Shown here: positions 8,556 to 17,890 of the stretch, piece by piece | Layout: each line of letters starts with the position of its first letter | Numbering within the stretch: position 1 is the stretch's first letter | DNA from: DATLWN01 sp964492895 | GTDB lineage: Bacteria; Pseudomonadota; Zetaproteobacteria; Mariprofundales; Mariprofundaceae | Assembly (NCBI GenBank): GCA_964492895.1 | Contig: CAZBLR010000005.1 | Coordinates: 34,696-98,695 of the forward strand | Reading direction: 5' to 3' | DNA: 64,000 nt | The notes under the pieces: generated by a model | Databases searched by the model: none | Seen by the model: the letters and a program-made list of their open reading frames with translations, nothing else | What the model was told of the DNA's origin: nothing | Made by a program: the position numbers and the translations under genes

Positions 8556-11162
8556 ATGCAGGAATCCCAGGCCGGCCATACCCCGATGATGCAGCAGTAC
8601 CTCCGCATCAAGTCGGAGTACGCCGACTGCATCCTGTTCTACCGCATGGGCGATTTTTACGAGATGTTCCATGACGACGCGATCGACGCGGCGCGTGTGC
8701 TCGATATCGCGCTGACCAAGCGGGGCAAATCGAATGGTGAGGACATCCCGATGTGCGGGGTGCCGTGGCATCAGGCGGAAGGCTATCTGGCACGTCTGGT
8801 GGCGGCGGGCCGGCGGGTGGCCATCTGCGAGCAGATGGAGCCGCCGGGCGAGGCCAAGGGCCCGGTGCGGCGCGAGGTGGTGCGGGTGGTGACGCCCGGC
8901 ACGCTGACCGAGAGCGAGCTGCTGGATCAGCGCCACAGCGCCCGGCTGGCCGCCCTGTGCCGGAGCGGCCAGCGCTGGGGTGTCGCGGCCGCCGACCTGT
9001 CGGCCGGCCGCTGGGAGCTCAAGGAAGGGCAGGGCGAGGCGCAGCTCTCCGAATACCTGAGCGTGCTGGACCCGGCCGAGCTGCTGCTCGCGCGCAGCGC
9101 CGAGGCCCCGGTGCGTGCGCCGGTGCAGTATCCGGGCGATTGGGCCTTTTCGCCCGAGGTGGCCGAGGAGCGCCTGTCCGAGCGTTTCGGGGTCGGCGAC
9201 TGGCAAGCCCTGAACCTGGGGGGGCATGCCGAGGTGGCCTCGGCCGTGGGTGCCGTGCTGGTGTATCTGGAGCAGACGCAGAAGCGGCAGCTGGAACACC
9301 TGGAGCTGCCGGCCTATCGCGAGGCCGCGCCGGGCATGCAGATCGACGTGCGTTCGCGGCGCAACCTGGAGCTGTACGCGTCGCTGGACGGCAATGTGCA
9401 GGGCGGCCTGCTCTCCGTGCTCGACGAGACATGCACGCCGATGGGGGCGCGCATGCTGCGCCAGTGGCTCGATTTCCCGCTTGCCGACGTCAAGGCCGTC
9501 GCCCGCCGCCAGGATGCGGTGCAGAGCCTGGTCGACGACGAGACGGCTCGCGAAGCGCTGCGCCAGCGGCTGGGCACGGTGCGTGACATGGAGCGCATGC
9601 TGACCCGCATCGTGCTTGAACGCGCCTCACCGCGGGATTTCCGGGGCCTGGCGGACAGCCTGCTGGCGCTGCCGGGTCTGCGCCAGGTACTGGGCGAACG
9701 CCAGGGCATGTTCGCCGAGCTGGTTTCGCACCTGTCCGGCCTGGACGAGCTGGCCGCGCATCTGGATGCGGCCCTGGTCGAGACCTGTCCACCGCATCTG
9801 CGCGAGGGCGGGTTGATCCGCGGGGGCTTCGACGCCGAGCTGGACCGCCTGCGCGGACTGTCCGCCGATGCCGACAGCTGGCTGAAGACCTACGAGGCGG
9901 CCGAGCGGGAACGCACGGGCCTGGCCAACCTGCGCGTCAAGTACAACAAGGTGTTCGGCTATTTCATCGAGATCTCGCGCGCCCAGGCCGCCCAGGCGCC
10001 GGCCGAGTACGTGCGCAAGCAGACGCTGGTCAATGCCGAGCGCTTCATCACCGACGAGTTGCACCGCTTCGAGTCCGAGATACTCGGGGCCCGCGAGGCG
10101 GCACTGGCCCGCGAGGCGGCACTGGTCGGCGATCTCGTACGGGCGATCGGCTCCGCCACCGCGTCCATCCAGGCCGCGGCGCGTGCCGTGGCCGTGCTCG
10201 ACGTGCTGGGCTGCTTCGCGTATCTGGCCGTGCATTACGGCTATTGCCGGCCGAAGCTGCAGGAGAACGGGGTCCTGGCCATCGAGGGTGGGCGCCATCC
10301 GCTGGTGGAACAGCGCCTGCCCGCCGGTACGCCGTTCGTCGCCAACGATATCGCCATGGACATGAAGAAGCGCCGCTTCATGCTGCTGACCGGGCCGAAC
10401 ATGGGCGGCAAGTCCACGTACATGCGGCAGACGGCCTGGCTGGTGTGGCTGGCGCACACCGGCGCCTTCGTGCCGGCCACCAGCGCCCGCATCCCGCTGA
10501 TCCGCCGCATCTTCACGCGCATCGGGGCCGGCGATGAACTGGCCATGGGACGCTCCACCTTCATGGTCGAGATGATGGAAACGGCGACGATCCTGAACCA
10601 GCTCGAGGCCCGCGCGCTGGTCGTCATCGATGAGATCGGACGCGGCACCAGCACCTGGGACGGCATGGCCATCGCCTGGGCGGTGGCCGAGCGCCTGGCG
10701 CGCAGCGAACAGGTGCTGACGCTGTTCGCGACGCATTACCACGAATTGACGTCCCTGCCGGACGAACAGCCGGCGGCGTTCAACGCCTCGGTGCAGGTGC
10801 GGGAATGGAACGGCAGCGTCGTATTCCTGCACCGCGTCGAGGAAGGGGCGGCGGATCGCTCGCACGGCATCGCCGTGGCCCAGTTGGCCGGCCTGCCGCC
10901 GGACGTGGTGCGCCGGGCGCGCGAGCACCTGTTCCGGCTCGAACACCATGCGGAACTGGCGGCCGAGGAGGGCAAGAACCAGCTCGGCCTGTTCGCCGAG
11001 GCGGAGAAGCGGCGGCAGCGCCAGATGTCCGAGGAGGCGGCGCAAATCCTGGCGGCGATCTCGGAACTGGACATCAACGCCCTCAGGCCGATCGATGCGC
11101 TGAACACCGTCGATGAGCTCAAGCGACGGGCCGAGGCGTGGATGACGAACGAGCGCCGCTGA
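8556..11162 (+). CDS. mutS: DNA mismatch repair protein MutS
   Basis: Recognises base mismatches and short loops and starts methyl-directed repair with MutL. The protein has 868 residues. The N-terminal mismatch-binding domain carries the Phe-x-Glu signature in FYRMGDFYEMFHDDA; connector, core and clamp domains follow; the C-terminal ABC-type ATPase has Walker A GPNMGGKST (from residue 613), Walker B VVIDEIGRGTSTWDG and the helix-turn-helix dimerisation region near the end. It starts at the ATG encoding MQESQAGHTPMMQQYLRIK. It sits alone between a noncoding gap and glnD. Confidence 0.97.
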   Translation: MQESQAGHTPMMQQYLRIKSEYADCILFYRMGDFYEMFHDDAIDAARVLDIALTKRGKSNGEDIPMCGVPWHQAEGYLARLVAAGRRVAICEQMEPPGEAKGPVRREVVRVVTPGTLTESELLDQRHSARLAALCRSGQRWGVAAADLSAGRWELKEGQGEAQLSEYLSVLDPAELLLARSAEAPVRAPVQYPGDWAFSPEVAEERLSERFGVGDWQALNLGGHAEVASAVGAVLVYLEQTQKRQLEHLELPAYREAAPGMQIDVRSRRNLELYASLDGNVQGGLLSVLDETCTPMGARMLRQWLDFPLADVKAVARRQDAVQSLVDDETAREALRQRLGTVRDMERMLTRIVLERASPRDFRGLADSLLALPGLRQVLGERQGMFAELVSHLSGLDELAAHLDAALVETCPPHLREGGLIRGGFDAELDRLRGLSADADSWLKTYEAAERERTGLANLRVKYNKVFGYFIEISRAQAAQAPAEYVRKQTLVNAERFITDELHRFESEILGAREAALAREAALVGDLVRAIGSATASIQAAARAVAVLDVLGCFAYLAVHYGYCRPKLQENGVLAIEGGRHPLVEQRLPAGTPFVANDIAMDMKKRRFMLLTGPNMGGKSTYMRQTAWLVWLAHTGAFVPATSARIPLIRRIFTRIGAGDELAMGRSTFMVEMMETATILNQLEARALVVIDEIGRGTSTWDGMAIAWAVAERLARSEQVLTLFATHYHELTSLPDEQPAAFNASVQVREWNGSVVFLHRVEEGAADRSHGIAVAQLAGLPPDVVRRAREHLFRLEHHAELAAEEGKNQLGLFAEAEKRRQRQMSEEAAQILAAISELDINALRPIDALNTVDELKRRAEAWMTNERR

Positions 11163-11236
11163 ACCGCTGCCGGTGATTGCGTCCGCGCAACGGACCGTTA
11201 TCTTCCAAGCATGATGCGCATGATTCGTGTGAACCG

Positions 11237-13843
11237 ATGTCACGTCCTGTAAACGCCGCCGTTGCTTCCGATAGCGCCGAGCTCAGCCGGCAGCTGGCCG
11301 CCCTGCTCGACGAGATCGGCACCCTGATGGACCAGGGGGCCGGCGGCGCGCAGCTGGTGCTGCAGATGTGCCGGGGCGTGGATGGCCTGTTGACGGCATT
11401 GTGGCGCGATGCCGCAGGCGATGTCGCCGGGCGCGTCGACATGGTGGCGGTCGGCGGATACGGGCGCGGCGAGCTCTGTCCGCACTCCGACTGGGATCTG
11501 TGGTTCCTGGTGCCCGAGCATCATTCACCCGGGATCAACGCCGCCATCGAGCGGTTCATGTATGCGTTGTGGGACATGAACGCCCATGTCGGTCACGCCG
11601 TGCGCACCGTCGGTGAGTCCGTGAGACATCTGGGCGAGGACTGGGATTCGGCCACGGCGGCACTGGAGATGCGGCTGCTGCACGGCGGTGGCCGCTTGTT
11701 CGCCGATCTGCAGGCGCAGACCGCGCGCTTCTTCTCCAAGCGCAAGAAGGCCTTCGTGCAGGCCAAGCTCGCCGAGATGCGGGTCCGGCACGAGCGGGGT
11801 GGCGGCACCGCCTTTCTGATGGAACCGGACATCAAGGAGGGCCAGGGCAGCCTGCGCGACGTGCAGGGTATCTTCTGGATGGCCAAGGCCTGGTACCACG
11901 TGGATCGCCTGGACAGCCTCGTGGACATGGGGGTGATGACGGCGCGCGAGCTCACGCAGCTGCGCAATGCCCGCAATTTCCTGTGGCGCTGCCGTACCGG
12001 CCTGCACCTGATGGCCGGGCGGGCGATGGATCGCATGGGCTTCGAGCAGCAGGCCGACCTGGCAACGCGCTTCGGCCATGAGGATGGACCGGGGCAGTAC
12101 GCCGTGGACGTGTTCATGAAGCAGTACTTCCGGCATGCCGGCCGCATCTCGCGCATCACGCACCTGATGGTCATGCATTTCGAGGAGCAGCTGAATCCGA
12201 AGCGTTTCGTGCGGCGCAAGGCCATCGGTGACGGGCTCGTGCTCGAGGGCGACCGGGTCGGCCTGCGCGACGCGCATGTGTTCGAGGAAAACCCGCTGCG
12301 CCTGCTGCACATCTTCCACGTGGCGCAGCTGGACCACCGGCATCTGTCCAGTCAGGCCCTGCGCCTGGCCCGTGAGCAGGTCAAGCTGCTGACCCCCAGA
12401 TTGCGCAACAGCGCCGAGGGCTCGGCGCTGTTCCTGCAGATCCTGCGCTCGCCGCGCAACGTGGCCTGGGCCCTGAGCGAGATGAACGTCACCGGCGTGC
12501 TCGGACGCTTCATCCCGGATTTCCGCCGCGTGGTCGGTCAGGGGCAGTTCAACCGCTATCACTCCTATACCGTGGACGAGCACACCATCCGGGCTGTGGC
12601 GGAGGCCCGCAACATGCTGCACGGGGAGATCGGGCCTACGCGCCTGCCGCTGGCCAGCGAGCTGATGCGGCAGCTGCGCCGGACCGAGCTCGTCTACATC
12701 GCGCTGATCTTCCACGACATCGCCAAGGGCCGGCCGGGCGACCATTCGGAGGTGGGCGAGAACCTGGCCCGGCGGTTCTGCCTGCGCCTGGGCCTGTCCC
12801 GGGACGATGCCGAGCTCGTGGCCTGGCTGGTGCGGCACCACCTCACGATGGCGATGGTGTCCCAGCGCTCCGACCTGTCCGACCCGAATGTGGTGGCCGG
12901 TTTTGCGGCCCTGGTCGGCGACATGGAGCGCCTGAACTGCCTGCTGGTGCTGACCGTGGCCGATATCGCCGCCGTCGGCCCGACCACCTGGAACGAATGG
13001 AAGGGCTCGCTGCTGGACGAGCTGTACCGGGCCACCGAGTTGCAGCTGATGGACCCGGACGGTCGCAGCAGCGCCCTGAAGGCGCGCGTCGACACCCGGG
13101 TGCAGAGCCTGTTGCGTGCGGTGCCCGCCGATCAGCGCAGCGGCATCGCCGCAGCCTGCGCCATCCTGCCCGAGCGCTGCATCATGCAGTTCGAGGTCGA
13201 TCACCTGCACCCGATCACGGCCCTGATCGCCCGCGCGGGGGACGGCCAGGGGGTCGACGTCGATGTCGATGTCGGTCATGCGGAGACGCGGCTCTTGGTG
13301 CTCGCGCACGAGCGGGCGGGGCTGTTCGCCGGCCTGACGGGCGAGATCGCCGGCGGATTCATCAACGTCGCCTCGGCACATGCCTACGAGCTGGACGACG
13401 GCCGGGTGCTGGACGTGTTCCGCATCCAGACGCCGGACGGGCAGGCCCTGGTGATTCCGAGCGATATCGAGCGCCTGCAAAAGCGAATCGAGGCCCTGAT
13501 CGCACAGCCGGGCGAGATCAGTCCGCCGGTCGTGCGTACGTCCCGCATCCATATCCTGATGCGTCACGTACAGGTGCTGGCCCAGGAACTGCCGACCGCC
13601 TCCACGCGCCATACTGCCATCGAGGTCACGGCGGCCGACCGGCCTGGCCTGCTGGCACAGCTGGCGTACACGATCTACGAGGCCGGCTATAACCTGCGGG
13701 GTGCCAACATCTCGACCTTCGGCGAGAAGGTCGTGGACGTGTTTTTCCTGCAGCGCCCCGACGGGGGCCGGCTGGAAGCGGCCGAGGTCGATGCCCTGTG
13801 CGCGGCCCTGGTCGAGATCGCACGCCTGGCGAGGGATGCATGA
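11237..13843 (+). CDS. glnD: Bifunctional [protein-PII] uridylyltransferase / uridylyl-removing enzyme
   Basis: Sensor of glutamine status that uridylylates and deuridylylates PII proteins and so controls nitrogen assimilation. About 868 residues: an N-terminal nucleotidyltransferase (VGGYGRGELCPHSDWDLWF), an HD hydrolase domain (IFHDIAKGRPGDHSEVGE and later VRHHLTMA), and two C-terminal ACT domains (LVLAHERAGLFAGLTGEIAG; AADRPGLLAQLAYTIYEAG). I chose ATG 11237 (MSRPVNAAV); an in-frame TTG 60 bases upstream adds residues that do not look conserved. Neither has a strong ribosome-binding site. The stop overlaps the next gene's start (ATGA). Confidence 0.95.
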   Translation: MSRPVNAAVASDSAELSRQLAALLDEIGTLMDQGAGGAQLVLQMCRGVDGLLTALWRDAAGDVAGRVDMVAVGGYGRGELCPHSDWDLWFLVPEHHSPGINAAIERFMYALWDMNAHVGHAVRTVGESVRHLGEDWDSATAALEMRLLHGGGRLFADLQAQTARFFSKRKKAFVQAKLAEMRVRHERGGGTAFLMEPDIKEGQGSLRDVQGIFWMAKAWYHVDRLDSLVDMGVMTARELTQLRNARNFLWRCRTGLHLMAGRAMDRMGFEQQADLATRFGHEDGPGQYAVDVFMKQYFRHAGRISRITHLMVMHFEEQLNPKRFVRRKAIGDGLVLEGDRVGLRDAHVFEENPLRLLHIFHVAQLDHRHLSSQALRLAREQVKLLTPRLRNSAEGSALFLQILRSPRNVAWALSEMNVTGVLGRFIPDFRRVVGQGQFNRYHSYTVDEHTIRAVAEARNMLHGEIGPTRLPLASELMRQLRRTELVYIALIFHDIAKGRPGDHSEVGENLARRFCLRLGLSRDDAELVAWLVRHHLTMAMVSQRSDLSDPNVVAGFAALVGDMERLNCLLVLTVADIAAVGPTTWNEWKGSLLDELYRATELQLMDPDGRSSALKARVDTRVQSLLRAVPADQRSGIAAACAILPERCIMQFEVDHLHPITALIARAGDGQGVDVDVDVGHAETRLLVLAHERAGLFAGLTGEIAGGFINVASAHAYELDDGRVLDVFRIQTPDGQALVIPSDIERLQKRIEALIAQPGEISPPVVRTSRIHILMRHVQVLAQELPTASTRHTAIEVTAADRPGLLAQLAYTIYEAGYNLRGANISTFGEKVVDVFFLQRPDGGRLEAAEVDALCAALVEIARLARDA

Positions 13844-14751
13844 GGCGGCGCTGGTGGCGATGGAAGGGGCGGAAAGCGCCGGAGGGCAAGGGGTTCGTGC
13901 TGGCCCTCGGCGGCGGTGGTGGTCGCGGGCTGGCGCATCTTGGGGTGCTGGACGTGCTCGAGGAGCACGATCTCAGGCCGCGCGCCATCGTCGGCAGCAG
14001 CATCGGCGCAATGTTCGGCACCATGTACGCGTTGCAGCCGGATGCCAAGCAGGTCATCGAGCGGGTCAGCACCTTCCTGCGCTCTCCGGCCTTCGCCGGG
14101 CTGAACCTGCCGGTCATCGACGGTGCCGAGGTCGAGGACCAGACCTGGCTGTCGGCGCTGACCGCGGCGGCCCGCCAGACGATGCTGTTCACGCGGGCTG
14201 CCACCGGTATCGCCGTCAGCCGCGTCGAGACCCTGGTCGCGGTGGCCGATACCCTGTGCGAGGGCAAGGGATTCGAGGATCTCGAGATTCCGATGCATGT
14301 CTGCGCCGTGCGCTTCCCCAGCGGCGAGTGCCGCGTGTTCGACGACGGCGACCTGATCCGCTCGGTCGCCGCGAGCATGGCGGTGCCGGGCGTGTTCGAG
14401 CCCCTGCTGATCGACGGGGAAAAGTTCGTCGACGGCGGCCTTGCCTCCGAGGTGCCGGCGCGCGAGGCGCGCCTGGTGGCCGATAACGACGTCGTGGTGG
14501 CGGTCAACGTCGGCGCCCGCCCCGATCCCAACTTCGAGCCGAGCAACGTGCTCTCCATGCTGGACTGGGCCACGCGTGTGAAATCGCTGTACCTGCGCCG
14601 CTTCGAGAAGACGCTGGCCGATGTGCTGATCGAGCCGCTGGTCGGCTTCCGCCAGTGGCACGATTTCTCGCGCGTCGAGGCGGAGATCGAGGCCGGGCGT
14701 CAGGCGGCGCTCGAACAGCTGCCGCTGCTGCACCGGCTGCTGGGCCGATGA
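13840..14751 (+). CDS. Patatin-like phospholipase (RssA-like)
   Basis: Predicted serine acyl-hydrolase of the patatin family, about 303 residues. The oxyanion-hole glycine stretch GGGGGRGLAHLG (about residues 24-35), the nucleophile elbow GSSIG (Ser54) and the catalytic Asp in VDGG (Asp198) are all present, so it should be active. The length and FVLALGGGGGRGLAHLGVL start resemble E. coli RssA. There is no signal peptide, so it is probably cytoplasmic. The ATG overlaps the glnD stop and its own stop overlaps the next gene, making it part of a tightly coupled chain. The substrate is unknown. Confidence 0.88.
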   Translation: MRRRWWRWKGRKAPEGKGFVLALGGGGGRGLAHLGVLDVLEEHDLRPRAIVGSSIGAMFGTMYALQPDAKQVIERVSTFLRSPAFAGLNLPVIDGAEVEDQTWLSALTAAARQTMLFTRAATGIAVSRVETLVAVADTLCEGKGFEDLEIPMHVCAVRFPSGECRVFDDGDLIRSVAASMAVPGVFEPLLIDGEKFVDGGLASEVPAREARLVADNDVVVAVNVGARPDPNFEPSNVLSMLDWATRVKSLYLRRFEKTLADVLIEPLVGFRQWHDFSRVEAEIEAGRQAALEQLPLLHRLLGR

Positions 14752-15017
14752 CGGGTACGGGCTGGAACATCAGCGATCCGGTGCAGGTGCTGAGCCTGAT
14801 CGGTTCGCTGCTGATCCTGATCGCCTACGCCATCACGGTGCACCGGCCGGCGCGCCGGCGCCTGTACTGCACCATCAGCCTGGGTGGCGGCATCCTGCTG
14901 CTGATCGTGGCCCTGATCTACCGCAACCTGGGCCTGACGCTGCTCGAGGTCGCCTGGATCGGTATCAACCTGTGGGGCCTGTGGCATACCCGTGCAGGCA
15001 TTGCCGATGTACGTTGA
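14748..15017 (+). CDS. Small membrane protein, CBU_0592-like
   Basis: A protein of 89 residues with three hydrophobic segments: about 11-29 (LSLIGSLLILIAYAITV), 42-62 (ISLGGGILLLIVALIY) and 63-80 (GLTLLEVAWIGINLWGLW). It resembles the small conserved membrane family named after Coxiella CBU_0592, whose function is unknown. The ATG overlaps the stop of the patatin gene, and the 3' end overlaps the next gene by about 11 bases. Confidence 0.75.
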   Translation: MTGTGWNISDPVQVLSLIGSLLILIAYAITVHRPARRRLYCTISLGGGILLLIVALIYRNLGLTLLEVAWIGINLWGLWHTRAGIADVR

Positions 15018-15693
15018 TCGGGCCGTGGTTCTGGCGGCGGGTCTGGGCACGCGCCTCGCCTGGCTGACGCGCACGCGGCCCAAGGCCCTGATGCCCATCG
15101 GCGGCACCACGGCCATCGAGCTCGTGATCCGCAGGCTGGCCGCCCAGGGTGTGCGCGATATCGCCATCAACCTGCACCACCATGCCGGGGCCATCCCCGC
15201 GCTTCTGGGTTCCGGGGAACGCCTGGGCGTCAGGCTGGTCTACAGTCGTGAGGAAAAGCTGCTGGATTCCGGCGGCGGCGTGCGCCAGGCGCTGACCCTG
15301 TTGCCGGGCGAGGGTCCGGTGGCTGTGCACAATGCCGACGTGCTCAGCGACGTGCCGCTGCAGGCCCTGGCCAAACGCGTGCCGGCGGACGGGGCCTGCG
15401 TGGCGCTGGTGCCCAACCCGGCCCACCATCCGGGGGGCGATTTCGCCCTGGCGGACGGGCGGGTCGTGGCCAGGCAACGCGGCAACAGCCACACCTTCGC
15501 CGGCGTCTCGGTGTTCGACCCCGCCGTCATCGCCGGCTGGCCGGCGATGGTGTTCCCATTGTCGGATGTGTTGAAGCGACTGATGGGCGAGGGTCGGCTC
15601 GCCGGCTATCTGCACGCCGGCCTGTGGCTGGACATCGGCCGGCCGCGCGACCTGCTCGCGGCTTCGGGCAAGCTGCAGACCCTGCGGGCATGA
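15007..15693 (+). CDS. murU: Nucleotidyltransferase, MurU-like (N-acetylmuramate-1-phosphate uridylyltransferase)
   Basis: A sugar-1-phosphate nucleotidyltransferase of about 228 residues. The signature VVLAAGLGTRLAWLTRTRPKALMPIGG, the NADVLSD acidic pair that binds metal and the C-terminal LWLDIGRPRDLLAA match MurU, which with AmgK recycles peptidoglycan N-acetylmuramic acid to UDP-MurNAc. An AmgK-like kinase is present at 54312-55304, which supports this call even though the two are usually neighbours. I chose ATG 15007; an in-frame GTG at 14992 is possible. A related NTP-transferase for another sugar phosphate cannot be ruled out. Confidence 0.78.
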   Translation: MYVDRAVVLAAGLGTRLAWLTRTRPKALMPIGGTTAIELVIRRLAAQGVRDIAINLHHHAGAIPALLGSGERLGVRLVYSREEKLLDSGGGVRQALTLLPGEGPVAVHNADVLSDVPLQALAKRVPADGACVALVPNPAHHPGGDFALADGRVVARQRGNSHTFAGVSVFDPAVIAGWPAMVFPLSDVLKRLMGEGRLAGYLHAGLWLDIGRPRDLLAASGKLQTLRA

Positions 15694-17321
15694 GCTCGGT
15701 GCGCTACCGCATCGCCGGTCTGGCGATGGCGCTGGACGAGGACGACGAGGTGTCCCTGCCGACGAAGGTGGCGGCCCTGCTCGGGCTTCCCCGTGCCGCC
15801 GTCTCCGGATGCCGCGTGGTGCGGCGGGCGCTCGATGCCCGCCGCAAGTCCGACATCCACTGCGTCTGCACCGTCGAATGCCTCAGCGACCGGGCTGCAC
15901 CCGAGCCGTTGCCTGCCAGGGTGTCACGGGTCCACGATTCGGCGCTGGACGTGCCCCGGCCGGCCGCCTTGCCGGTGCGGCCGCCCGGTGCCGGCAGGGG
16001 ACGGACGGTGGTCGTCGGCGCCGGGCCGGCCGGGCTGTTCGCGGCCCTGGCCCTGGCCGAGGCCGGCATGGCCGTGACGCTGCTGGAGCGCGGGCAGCCG
16101 GTGGAGGAGCGCATGCGCGACATCGGCCGGCTGCGCGCGCACGGGGACCTGGATTCCGAGAGTAATATCTGCTTCGGTGAGGGCGGTGCCGGCACCTACA
16201 CCGACGGCAAGCTGTACACGCGCATCAAGCACCCGTTCGTGCGCTGGGTCCTGGCCACGTTCGTGCGCTTCGGCGCGGCCCCGGACATCCTCGTCGATGC
16301 CCATCCGCACCTGGGCACCGACCGGTTGGTGCGCATCGTGCGGACCCTTCGTCACCATCTGCTGGCGCTCGGTGTCGACTACCGTTTCGGGGCCCGCGTC
16401 GAGGCCGTCGAGCTGCGGGACGGCGAGGCCTGTGGGGTCGTGCTGGCCGGCGGCGAGTCCATCCAGGCCTGCGACGTGGTGCTGGCCATCGGCCATTCGG
16501 CCCGCGATACCTTCGCGCGGCTCCTGGCCCAGGGCCTGCCGATGCAGGCCAAGGACTTCGCCGTCGGTGTGCGCGCCGAGCATCCGCAGGCGCTGATCGA
16601 TGCCATCCAGTTCGGGCGCATGGCCGGAAGTCCCGGACTCGGCGCAGCCGAATACAGCCTGACCCATCAGGTCGCGGATGCGGATCTGGGCCGGCGCGGC
16701 GTCTATTCGTTCTGCATGTGCCCGGGCGGCATCATCGTGCCGTCGCCGACCGAGGCCGGCATGATGGCCGTCAACGGCATGAGCAACGCCAAGCGCTCCA
16801 GCCCCTTCGCCAATTCCGGCATCGTGGTGCAGGTAACGCAGGCCGATCTCGATCGTCACGGTGCGCGGGAAGGGCCCCTGCGCGGCATCGAACTGCAGCG
16901 CGAGCTCGAGCGACGCGCCTACGAGGCGGTGTCCCGGCCCTATGCGGCGCCGGCGATGCGCCTGACCGACTTTCTGGCCGGCAAGCCCTCCGGCACGCTG
17001 GCGCCGACGCGCTTTCGCCCGGCCGCCGAGCCGGCCGACCTGCATGCTATCCTTCCCGCATGGCTCACACGGCCGCTGGCTGAGGGGCTCAAGGGCTTCG
17101 GGCAGAAGATGCGGGGTTATGTCACGGACGAGGCCAACCTGCTGGCGGTCGAGTCGCGCACCAGTTCGCCGGTACGCATCCCGCGCAACGAGGCCATGCA
17201 GAGCGTGGGCCTCGCCCGGCTGTATCCGGTCGGCGAGGGCGCGGGCTACGCCGGCGGCATCGTCAGCGCCGCCGTCGACGGCCTGAAGGCCGCCGAGGCG
17301 ATCATCGCCCGGAGGGAATAG
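15690..17321 (+). CDS. FAD-dependent dehydrogenase (COG2509-like)
   Basis: A flavoprotein of about 543 residues. A short N-terminal alpha/beta domain (about residues 1-95) precedes a Rossmann FAD-binding motif VVVGAGPAGLFAALALAEAG with the ribose-binding acid in LLERG; later motifs SESNICFGEGGAGTYTDGKLYTR and CMCPGGIIVPS are characteristic of the uncharacterised FAD-dependent dehydrogenases of COG2509. The C-terminal YPVGEGAGYAGGIVSAAVDG is the second FAD contact. The substrate is unknown. The ATG at 15690 overlaps the murU stop, so it belongs to the glnD chain. Confidence 0.88.
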   Translation: MSSVRYRIAGLAMALDEDDEVSLPTKVAALLGLPRAAVSGCRVVRRALDARRKSDIHCVCTVECLSDRAAPEPLPARVSRVHDSALDVPRPAALPVRPPGAGRGRTVVVGAGPAGLFAALALAEAGMAVTLLERGQPVEERMRDIGRLRAHGDLDSESNICFGEGGAGTYTDGKLYTRIKHPFVRWVLATFVRFGAAPDILVDAHPHLGTDRLVRIVRTLRHHLLALGVDYRFGARVEAVELRDGEACGVVLAGGESIQACDVVLAIGHSARDTFARLLAQGLPMQAKDFAVGVRAEHPQALIDAIQFGRMAGSPGLGAAEYSLTHQVADADLGRRGVYSFCMCPGGIIVPSPTEAGMMAVNGMSNAKRSSPFANSGIVVQVTQADLDRHGAREGPLRGIELQRELERRAYEAVSRPYAAPAMRLTDFLAGKPSGTLAPTRFRPAAEPADLHAILPAWLTRPLAEGLKGFGQKMRGYVTDEANLLAVESRTSSPVRIPRNEAMQSVGLARLYPVGEGAGYAGGIVSAAVDGLKAAEAIIARRE

Positions 17322-17330
17322 GAGGCAGCG

Positions 17331-17552
17331 ATGAACATGACCATGAACATGAGTACGGCGACCATCATGTGGGGGATATTGTTCGGATCCATCGGCTTCG
17401 GCTTCTTCAGCTACGGGCGCAAGCAGCGCAAGATGGTGCCGCTGGTGGTCGGCATCGCGCTGATCGCCTATCCGTACTTCGTCACCAATCCCTACGCCGA
17501 GGCCGGCATCGGCGCGGCCCTGATGGCGGTGCCGTACTTCATCCGCCTCTGA
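17331..17552 (+). CDS. Small membrane protein
   Basis: A protein of 73 residues with two or three hydrophobic stretches (IMWGILFGSIGFGFFSYG; MVPLVVGIALIAYPYFV; IGAALMAVPYFI). An excellent ribosome-binding site, AGGAGGCAGCG, precedes the ATG, 10 bases after the FAD dehydrogenase stop, so it is a real gene and probably co-transcribed. The Met-rich start (MNMTMNMST) is unusual. No function can be assigned. Confidence 0.72.
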   Translation: MNMTMNMSTATIMWGILFGSIGFGFFSYGRKQRKMVPLVVGIALIAYPYFVTNPYAEAGIGAALMAVPYFIRL

Positions 17553-17573
17553 CTTCGCGATGTAGGCTTCTCC

Positions 17574-17864
17574 ATGTACGTTGTGATCTTTCGCGCCAGG
17601 GTCCGGAGCCTGGACGCCGAATACCTGGAGACGGCCCGGCGCATGCGCGATATCGCGATCAGCCAGTTCGGATGCCTCGCGTTCCATTCAGTGACCGAAG
17701 GGCAGGACGAGGTGTCCCTATCCTACTGGCCGGACGAGGAATCCATCCGTGCCTGGAAGGCGCATCCCGAACATATCCAGGCCCAGAGGGCCGGCCGCGA
17801 ACGGTGGTATCAGAGCTATTCCGTGCAGGTCGCACGCATCAGCCGGGAATATCGGAGCGAATGA
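17574..17864 (+). CDS. Antibiotic biosynthesis monooxygenase (ABM) domain protein
   Basis: A 96-residue single-domain dimeric ferredoxin-like protein. The start MYVVIFRARV, the helix with GCLAFHSV and the segment LSYWPDEESIRAWKAHPEHIQAQRAGRERWYQSY are typical of ABM-family proteins, which often act on quinones or haem or are of unknown role. It lies 21 bases after the small membrane protein, probably at the end of the same transcript, and is convergent with tusA. Confidence 0.82.
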   Translation: MYVVIFRARVRSLDAEYLETARRMRDIAISQFGCLAFHSVTEGQDEVSLSYWPDEESIRAWKAHPEHIQAQRAGRERWYQSYSVQVARISREYRSE

Positions 17865-17865
17865 G

Positions 17866-17885
17866 GGCCGGCGCATGCGCCGGCC
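17866..17885. terminator. Palindrome between convergent genes, probable bidirectional terminator
   Basis: A perfect 20-bp palindrome with arms GGCCGGCGCA/TGCGCCGGCC occupies most of the 26-bp gap between the ABM gene (+) and tusA (-). It would form a very stable GC hairpin in either transcript. There is no T-tract, so it may be a weak terminator or 3'-end stabiliser. Confidence 0.55.
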
Positions 17886-17890
17886 GGGGG

